From Thereva unica (lineage: Eukaryota > Arthropoda > Insecta > Diptera > Therevidae), in contig OX465281.1 in NCBI GenBank assembly GCA_949987705.1, forward strand, positions 192,807,112 to 192,871,111: a DNA stretch of 64,000 nucleotides, given 5' to 3'. The notes under the pieces were generated by a model. The model was not told where the DNA came from and did not search any database. It worked only from the letters and a program-made list of their open reading frames with translations. The stretch's first letter is position 1, and the number at the start of each line of letters is the position of its first letter. This document shows positions 57,526 through 64,000 of the stretch, piece after piece. Both the position numbers and the translations under genes were made by a program.

Positions 57526-58374
57526 GTAATTTTAGCAGTTATTATCTCTTTCTTCTAACATTTTTCATTTTTAAACGCAAGGGTTTTAATTGGTAAACAT
57601 TTAAAAAAGAATCCAGTCTCATCGGCATTAAGTATGTCTTGTTTATCGTAATGTACAATTAAACTGGGTAAAACTCAAACTGGGTTGGTAGCCAATGATC
57701 ACGAGTTTCCAAATCCGCTGTAGCACTTCCGCCACATATGTATCGCTTTTTGGACAATATTATGCCTTTTTTAAATTTATCCAACCATCCTACACCTCTT
57801 TTCCACCTCGACAATTAAATGTGACTTCTCTTCAAGTGATAGGACACTTTAAATTTCGCTTTGCCATTTTGGAGGTAATTTTAGCACTATATAAAAAATT
57901 CACCACACTTAGTTACTAACTCAGATATCTGTGTTGCTGTTGAATTTATTTTGTCGTTGTTCACTCGTTATGTGCAGAAAAGGGGACTTCCCCGAAAAAT
58001 ATGACTTACGATTGAAATATCCGTTCGATTTATAGAAATATTCGAGTTAAAGAAATTCGACTTAAAGAGATCAAAACACATTAAAAATTGAACGAAACAT
58101 AAATATTCGTCATAAAAATTCGATTTAGTGAATAATTCGAGTTATAGAAGTTCGAGTTAGAGAACTTCCACTGTATTTAATTTAAGAGATTTCATATTTT
58201 ACAAAGACTTTGTTCCTTCTTTTTTGAAATCCAAAAATTCATTAATAATTTATAAAATTACTTAAATCCTGTTAATGAATTATTTTAATGTAATGTTTTT
58301 CAATGTTCGGTTGGAGCACTACGCCACTACTTTCATGCATGTTGGAGCACCGGTGACCACGCCTCCAAAAAATC

Positions 58375-58921
58375 AAACCCAGTTTGATTTTCATCAAACC
58401 GATGCGCGCACCGATTTTTGGTCGGCCGACCCAAAGTCTAGTAATAACAAGTCTTTCATCTTCATACAAAATTTTTCCCCCGTTAGTGTGTACGTGCATA
58501 TATGAACATCACTGCTGAGCAAAACTCAACGCATACTTCGTGAATTCAGCGAGACAAAGCCAGATTCTCTCTTTACGATAAAGTATGCAGAACAGAAAAG
58601 GAAAGAAAATGGAATCAGCTGTTTTCTATCATAAATCAAAACAAACGAGCACCAATACATTAAGTTTATTCCCATATAAACTCATAAAAGTTTAGCTGTT
58701 TAGTTGTATGCAAACGCGTATAAAAATGTTTCATTCTCTTTCTGATAGCCAGACATCGTCATTTGAAGAACTTTTGCATATATGTAGCTGTTCGCCTTCC
58801 ACTCATTAACTATATGAAGATGAAAGAATTGTTAATTTCTAGACTTTGGGCCGACCGGCCCACTATCGATAGTTTTGGTTGTACATCCGCCCTTCGATGT
58901 ACATCCAATTTGACCCTGTAT
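58375..58921. repeat. Inverted duplication next to the Harbinger-like right end
   Basis: GTCGGCCGACCCAAAGTCTAG and TCTTTCATCTTCAT (58430-58468) recur inverted at 58810-58860 with TATATGAAGATGAAAGAATT and CTAGACTTTGGGCCGACCGG. A third related piece lies at 61331-61396. Confidence 0.75.
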
Positions 58922-58933
58922 GGGGGGGGGGGG
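58922..58933. repeat. G12 homopolymer
   Basis: Twelve consecutive G in the presumed TIR; the left TIR has C6 at that place. Confidence 0.9.
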
Positions 58934-58935
58934 CT

Positions 58936-59637
58936 TTACTCTGAGACAGCATTCTCATGTTAAGACTGAAAATTTTTTCTACTCAAGACAACGAGACGAA
59001 GACTATGGAATTGCTGGAATCAAGACAATTTTTCTATCAGTGTAGCAGTAAGCTTAGTACCGGGTGGGGGTGGTGGAACAGGTTAAGGATTATGATGTTA
59101 CGGGAGGCATAGAAGAAGGTGGTAATGAACCCCGCGCTTGGATTCTTGGATGTTGAAGGAACTCGGAAATACTGACTGCGAGAGATTCTTCCGCAGTCGA
59201 GTTGTTCTATTGATAAGCGAACAGCTATCTTGTGTTGTGGGTATAAGATTGCCATGGAGGCAGGAGAGCGTTTATTTCGCAGCCAGACACTAGGCCCCGG
59301 CACAAACCCGACAGACCTTTGTTTTCTAGTAAAAAAATATTCAAGCTTTGATTTGTTTATAGTTTGAAACTTTTACTCGATGGTCAGTTGCGGTTCCAAA
59401 ACAACAACAAAAAAGTGGTCTGCAGTGTGGTGGACATTAGCGCCAGATTTGACCTTTAAGGGTAATTCCAAGCTCTTACTCGATAGGCCACGTCGGGGTC
59501 CCAAAAATTTTCCGGGAAACGGACATATACATGTCCATGTTACATGGGTGTCCGGGGAAAAAACTCAATTTCACCCAAATGTCCCGGGTTTTTGTAGTTT
59601 ATGTCCGGCCTCGGTAATTTAGGCGATGCCAGCCCTA
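58936..59637. other. Right flank inside the hAT-type element
   Basis: Non-coding. TATCAGTGT at 59035-59043 is inverse to ACACTGATA at 46346 and may mark another element's end. Confidence 0.35.
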
Positions 59638-59645
59638 TGCTAGTG

Positions 59646-61181
59646 TCATACTTGTATTGCACTCAATGGGGCTTGAAACGAAGGAGCATAACTGTGCAGT
59701 TGGCATAAACTTAAGCACTTCGGCCATATCTTTTTGAGACCGAGAGGTTTACGCCAACTCTATCTCAGAATTATTACAAGCTGCTTGCAATGACGTGGAA
59801 ATAGGAAAGAGTTAGCATAGTAAGGGTATCAGTGTACAAGAACTAAGGGATCTTAAGATTGGGTTTGTCAAATTCCTGCCAGTAACTGCAGCCAAATGAT
59901 GTAATTTGTATATGTAATAAAATTGATTTTTTTATATCAAGCCACACTTTTACTTATGGCATCAAGTGAGATAAGATTTTTCAATTCTTTGAACAGTCAT
60001 ATTTACATTACTTTGCCAGAACACCTACCGAAAATATTTAGTATTTATTAGTACTCTTTAAACAAACATGGTTTTGAGGTTGTCTTCGCTGTGGTTTCAA
60101 AAAGTCGCGCAAAGTATTCAAAAAATAACTTTTCCTAAGATTGATTTATCTCCAATGAGATTAATCTGCGGTTGCTTTGTAATATTCAACATAATCCTCA
60201 ATACTTCTGTTAATACTCGCCAGATTCCATTAGCAAAAACATAATTAAGAAATTTCTATTGTAAATAAATATGAAAGACAAGAAGCAGACCTGTGAAATC
60301 AACCCTCAACAGCCTAGAACTCAAAATAGAAACCTTTATCCATTCTCTACACCTGCATTAAAATTGAAAATAATCATTGCAAAAACCAGTCAAGCTTATC
60401 CCCATGGCAGTCTTTTACAGGGCAAAAATATATCTAAAATCACATGCTGGGAAGAAAATTACTCAGAAACGTTTCCCCTCAAATTGGTCCCCAGAATCAA
60501 AAATCCCTCAAACAGTTTACAGGAAAAAAAAAACAAGAATTTTTTTTTGTTAGAATCTTGTACAGAATTTTCTTTTGATCAAAGAGACTTCAAATCCACA
60601 GCAATTTGCTGTAAAGACTCAGAGGGACACGAAAAAAGTTCAAATGTTTACCTTTGAAATAAGAAAATCTTCAGAATGTTATAAAATAATTTAAAGTAAA
60701 CACATAAACAGCATCCGCATGATTCGTGATTCGTGAAATATCTTTAAATGGAATAGTTTCACGCTGAGAAAGGAAGCAAGTTGCAGATCCAGGTGGTGAT
60801 AATAGACCTGAATACAAAAATGGGAAGGTAAATCAGGCAGAGACCGAAACATTCGTTCAGTCATCAATCAATCATACAACAGAAAATATCGTCTTTGCCA
60901 CTAGCAAAAATATGAACGTAAGTTCAACATATGTATGTAAATTTCCCAAGAATGGACATTCGACAAACATGGCAATATCTAAGCGATATGTACATATACC
61001 GTAACCAAATGTGTAGTCACATACAGCAAAGCAGCTTGCAATATGTTGCAACTATGTAAGATCCGTCAAAAGTGCGAGTTGTGAATTCCTAGTAAAATCG
61101 CATGGCGGTACAAGTTGGACTGGATTGCCAGTGCTACCTGGCAACTTCCTTGAGGATAATCTGAGAAAGGAGCAGTCCTAG
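59646..61181. other. Stretch with no recognised gene
   Basis: AT-rich. The 128-residue frame at 60271-60657 (plus) has no family features and is Lys/Asn/Ser-rich, as expected by chance in this composition. Confidence 0.35.
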
Positions 61182-61328
61182 GGTTCTTCGGTAGCCTAGG
61201 GAATAAGGCGACTTGCTACCATCCCAGAGATCCCGGGTTCGAATCCCAGCCAGCTTCACGGTCCCTCACCTTTCCCACTTTCTCACCTACATAACTTGCC
61301 GTTTTCATTCTTCCCTCTTTACTTGTGC
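61182..61328 (+). mobile_element. tRNA-derived SINE, copy 2
   Basis: The head (61182-61258) has an A-box-like GTAGCCTAGGGAATAAGG and a perfect B box, GGTTCGAATCC (61236-61246). The body with CACCTACATAACTT and TTCTTCCCTCTTTAC matches copy 1 (31706-31802, minus). The acceptor ends do not pair well, so it is not a working tRNA gene. It ends where the repeat shared with 58.8 kb begins. Confidence 0.8.
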
Positions 61329-61330
61329 AT

Positions 61331-61396
61331 ATAGTTGTTCGCCTTTCACTTATTAACCATATGAAGATGAAAGACTTGTTAATTTCTAGACTTTGG
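61331..61396. repeat. Copy of the Harbinger-associated subterminal repeat
   Basis: GTTCGCCTTTCACTTATTAA to TTAATTTCTAGACTTTGG matches 58785-58852 with few differences. Confidence 0.75.
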
Positions 61397-61449
61397 TTGA
61401 GTCTCGATGCCGCGATGTCAAAGTTTCAATAGTAATGGTTGGTAGTAGG

Positions 61450-61640
61450 TGGACCAAAAATACCGCGGCTAGGTTATGGCTTCTTCTTCTTCTTCTTTTT
61501 TCCCCCGACGGATACGCTGCTGTCGGTGTCGCTGGGTGTCGAACTCTATTCACGATTCGTTTCCATTCTTGCCGGTTTTTGGCAGTTCCTTCCTTCTCGA
61601 CTAGAGCTGCTGTTCGACATTGCACTCTATCCGAAGAAAA
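61450..61640 (-). pseudogene. 3' scrap of a LINE
   Basis: The minus strand reads AKNRQEWKRIVNRVRHPATP then AYPSGE and a GAA-rich tail (61483-61500). A C-terminal AxDRQxWRxxV segment followed by a simple-repeat tail is typical of RTE-like LINEs. Only about 60 codons remain. Confidence 0.55.
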
Positions 61641-61693
61641 TAGAATGTAACAGACTCTGAAACTCTAGTCTTTCACATAAAAAGAAGCAAAGA

Positions 61694-61727
61694 GGTGTCA
61701 AGGGACACCCGGATGGAACGAAGTTCC
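61694..61727 (-). other. Two adjacent hairpins at the Helentron 3' end
   Basis: GGTGTC-AAGG-GACACC (61694-61709) and GGAAC-GAA-GTTCC (61715-61727). Rolling-circle elements of this class carry a short hairpin near the 3' end that is thought to signal termination. That role is inferred from the family. Confidence 0.7.
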
Positions 61728-61822
61728 TTTCGATTAATTAGTGAAGGAATTGTAATAAAAATTTTGTTTTTAAGTTGTAATACTATTTTTTTTATTATTA
61801 ATAAATATAATGTAATATAAAC

Positions 61823-62605
61823 TTAATCAGTAAGCTCAATTTTAGTAATAATTGGCTTATGGTAACTGAAGTAGGAAACATATGTTTGGGATTCTATTTT
61901 ATTTAAATGTCTTGAAATAACTGCATCAATGATAGTATTATATTTTGTTGTTGATTCTGCTGGATTATTGTTTATTCTTAAATCAAATTCTTCCTCTAGA
62001 AACTGTAGTAATGGTTTTGATTTTTCATTACTGAAGTTGATGTTAAAATCACCGGCCAAAATGAGTGGAACTTTATCTAAATTTTTGTTGTATCTGCTAA
62101 GCGTTCGAGATACATCTTTAGAATACTCTAGCAGTGCTCGATGAATGAACTCCTGAATATCTATTAATTTGTTATTTGGTGAGACATATATGACTGCCAT
62201 GATTAAGGTAACGCCGTTTTCCATTACACACTCTGCTGCACATAAATCTGCAACACTTGTACGTCTTACGTGCAAGTTCTGAATATTGTTCATAATGACC
62301 GACATATTTGGTGTTACAAGATTGGTCGTATCATTTGTGTTGTGATATATCGCAACTCCACCTGAACGAACAAAATCACGTTTAAAGTGGGTTATACAAT
62401 TAAAATTCGGTATATCACATTCTTCTTGATTGTCCAACCATGTCTCTGATAATAACAAAATGTTCGTTTTTTCTGTAACAGAGTCGATTAAATCAACTGA
62501 ATGTTTACGAAGGCTTTGGACGTTGAACGTACACAATGAAATGCCTTTATCTCTAGTAATGAAATCAATGACAGATTTTGCCTTCGTTTCAAGCTTATTT
62601 AATGA
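61823..62605 (-). pseudogene. Helentron endonuclease domain
   Basis: Apurinic-type endonuclease downstream of the helicase: LCTFNVQSLRKHSVDLIDS, ILLLSETWLDNQ, SGGVAIYHN, MAVIYVSPNN, PLILAGDFNINFSN, IDAVISRHL and FSYHKPIITKI. It is in the same frame as the helicase, with a single TAG (62606-62608) between them and 23 sense codons before the first homologous residues. The related copy at 43 kb has Leu at the TAG position, so the two domains normally form one protein. No other stop occurs. Confidence 0.88.
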
Positions 62606-64000
62606 CTATCTCTGATACTCTTGTACTAGAGATATCGTTGATGAAGCTTGTACTCGATTATGATGAAATCGAAATTTAGTTTCATCATCATCAAATGTAA
62701 CGATAAATAAACCTTCGATGCATGTTACACGAGAGAGAGCAACATAAACAAGTTGTTGTGGATGTATTTTGTCATACTCGTAAACAATTTGATCAAATGT
62801 TCCACCTTGTGACTTATGAATAGTCATAGCACAAGCAGAAATTATGGGGAAGTGTTTACGTTTAACAGTAACTGCTTTATTCCTTGTCATGGTAATGTTG
62901 GATGTTCGCCATTCAATAGGTACAGCAGCATTATCAACTTTGCTTTGAACAGTTAGTAAAGCAGCTTTTCTTCTTGCTTTTTGCCCAACCTTTGGTGATC
63001 CACAGAATTCGAGCCAAACTGTGCAAACTACGTTGTCCTCATTGAAGTCTAGGTGAATTAATTTACCAACGGCACCATTAACTAATCCATCACTTACATC
63101 GATGTTTGTTGTAATAAGGTAATACTTTCCTTTTACAAAAGTTATTTGGTAAGGTAATCCCCCAGTATCGATGACAGATTTTTTGTGTTGTTGTAATCTA
63201 AAAGAAGCTTCTTGCTCTTGATTTTTAGATCCAGTTATTATATCCTTTGCTAGTGAGATGACTTTATCTGGAGCTTCTTGCAAAATTGAATTGTTGTAAC
63301 TGTCTACAGCGACATTAGTATAAAATAAACGAACACCATGAGGACTTAATTGTTGAGTTTCTTCTTTTTTGAAAAATCTTGATTCGATAATTTCTAATTG
63401 AAACTGTTCCAAAACTTCACCATTGCCAATCTTTGTAAGTATCAATGAAAATGCAGCATTAGCCTGTCTCATGACTTGCGTTAGTTCAAAAAATTTAAGA
63501 GTTCGCCATAAATGTGGACCAACCATTGTCGTTTTAATAGGTTTATATATCAATGTTGCCCTTACTGTGGCGCCTGGCGTAAATCACCAATTAAAATGAC
63601 GTCGATGCCGCCAAAATCAACATTATGATTTGCAGTAATTTGTTTTAAGCGCAAATCAATTTTGGCTAACAGTTCTGCACTGATCATGCTGATTTCATCA
63701 ATAATCAATACTTTGACGTATCTAAAAAGAGATCTGTACAAATGTAACATTTCAGATGATAATGGCAATAGTTTAGAAATCGTTATTTTAAGAGCAGTAT
63801 GAACCGTAGTACCATCAATTGCCACAGCAGCTTTACCAGTAGATGCGCAAGCTATATACGAATTACAGTAACCATCATTGTCAGTATATCTATTGTAGAT
63901 TTCCATTATAAGTTTTATAACAAAAGTCTTGCCACTCCCTGCTGGACCAGTGAAAAAAACTTGAAATGGTTGCTGATTTTGAGTTTGAAGATGAGATATA
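62606..64000 (-). pseudogene. Helentron Pif1-type helicase (partial, one frameshift)
   Basis: A superfamily 1 DNA helicase that would unwind DNA during rolling-circle transposition. Motifs on the minus strand: Walker A GPAGSGKT (63925-63948), CASTGKAAVAIDGTTVHTAL, Walker B LIIDEISM, motif III GDLRQ, then KGKYYLITTNIDVSDGLVNG, GKLIHLDF, CAMTIHKSQGGTFDQIVYEY (motif V) and YVALSRV (motif VI). One base is missing near 63558 (GDLRQAPQ stop versus VRATLIYKPI in the next frame). The frame is open past 64000, so the N-terminus and Rep lie outside. The ending EYQR meets the TAG described for the endonuclease. Confidence 0.88.

Larger units (their letters stand above)
54740..57867 (-). pseudogene. Tigger-like transposase, split by a CR1-like copy
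   Basis: The start is near 57867 (MAKRNLKCP). A CENP-B-type DNA-binding region follows (GWLDKFKK, ETRDHWLP), then DILNADETGFFFKCLP, TLAFKNEKC (about 57590), with the first catalytic Asp in NADETG. After the insertion it resumes at about 55330: DYESSKKAWMTSEL, then decayed FVDICPAHPTN, KNIKLAYFPPNMTPLLQ and MDQGVIKNIKQHYRK-like residues across frames (55090-54830), the region of the second and third catalytic residues. It is full of stops and indels. A short inverted repeat lies at 55100-55205. Confidence 0.85.
54700..58173 (-). mobile_element. pogo/Tigger-like DNA transposon with a nested LINE
   Basis: The left end CAGTGAACTTCCCTAACTCG and the right end, read inward, CAGTGGAAGTTCTCTAACTC are inverted. 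Further GAATT/CGAGTTA repeats lie inside. TA flanks both ends (54698-54699, 58174-58175), the Tc1/mariner-superfamily target. Transposase relics on the minus strand occupy both sides of the nested CR1-like copy (about 55.38-57.53 kb). Confidence 0.9.
46871..58935. mobile_element. Probable PIF/Harbinger element ends, interior full of nested elements
   Basis: The left end AGCCCCCCATACACGGTCCA and the right end, read inward, AGCC(C)nATACAGGGTCAAATTGGATG are inverted, and both continue to TGTACAACCAAA. Flanks are TAA (46868-46870) and TTA (58936-58938), so the TWA duplication is either mutated or the ends come from two elements. A Harbinger transposase relic at 53484-53965 lies inside, which supports the pairing. 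Confidence 0.45.
45871..59637. mobile_element. Outer hAT-type element, 13.8 kb with all nested insertions
   Basis: The left end TAGGGCTGCCATCCG and the right end, read inward, TAGGGCTGGCATCGC are inverted. TGCTAGTG lies directly outside both (45863-45870 and 59638-59645), an 8-bp duplication as expected for hAT. About 0.5-1 kb at each side shows no gene. No hAT transposase was recognised, so it may have been non-autonomous before other elements inserted. Confidence 0.8.
61685..64000 (-). mobile_element. Helentron, 3' half, running off the window
   Basis: Minus strand: helicase, endonuclease, a short AT-rich tail and two terminal hairpins (61694-61727) next to a T-run. The Rep domain would lie beyond 64000. 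It is related to the fragment at 42895-43980. Confidence 0.8.

Noticed and set aside
60271..60657. A 128-residue plus-strand protein
   Set aside because: No recognisable family, low-complexity Lys/Asn/Ser composition and no supporting context.
61182..61258. A functional tRNA gene on the plus strand
   Set aside because: Same reasoning: tRNA-like head, poor acceptor pairing, SINE body downstream.

Overview
This window reads as AT-rich, repeat-packed nuclear DNA of an animal, most likely an arthropod and probably an insect. The evidence is the mix of elements: Jockey-, CR1- and RTE-like non-LTR retrotransposons with insect-type proteins, mariner and pogo/Tigger relics, Harbinger- and hAT-type TIR elements, Helitron and Helentron relics, and a tRNA-derived SINE. 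I found no convincing host gene, rRNA gene or functional tRNA gene in 64 kb. Nearly every recognisable coding segment belongs to a mobile element, and almost all carry frameshifts, stops, truncations or insertions. The species cannot be named from this sequence.

Layout. 1-6.9 kb: tandem hairpin units (58-312), unclassified AT-rich DNA, a 401-bp hAT-type MITE with an 8-bp target duplication (3229-3629), a 221-bp TIR element (4568-4788) and an RTE-type RT relic. 6.9-11.3 kb: a Jockey-like RT relic on the minus strand, split by a nearly complete RTE element (7435-10753) with a 13-bp target duplication. 11.5-19.1 kb: a long CR1-like element on the plus strand, broken by a 425-bp TIR element (14788-15212) inside ORF2 and by a second LINE (16856-18966) inside its 3' UTR. 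19.1-24.3 kb: a Jockey relic, a Helitron scrap, an inverted decayed copy of the second LINE (20460-21275) and a better copy of it (22116-24317).

25-45 kb: long inverted repeats (25.7 and 28.3 kb), Tc1/mariner-type transposase relics (26.2 and 34.7-35.6 kb), a 331-bp TIR element found twice, a 522-bp Harbinger-like MITE, a SINE, a Ty3/gypsy-type pol relic, two copies of a foldback element (one a 661-bp near-palindrome), a Helentron fragment and a separate Helitron helicase relic.

45.87-59.64 kb looks like a nest of insertions. The outer ends have hAT-type terminal repeats with a matching 8-bp duplication. Inside are probable Harbinger ends and a Harbinger transposase relic, a full-length Jockey-type LINE (48216-53397, 14-bp target duplication), and a pogo/Tigger element (54700-58173) that itself contains a CR1-like copy. 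The right edge holds a second SINE copy, a LINE 3' scrap and the 3' half of a Helentron (about 61.69 kb to the window edge) with Pif1-type helicase and endonuclease domains.

The genes do not form a pathway. Their interest lies in insertion order, exact target duplications, conserved terminal hairpins shared by copies of a family, and the palindromic elements.
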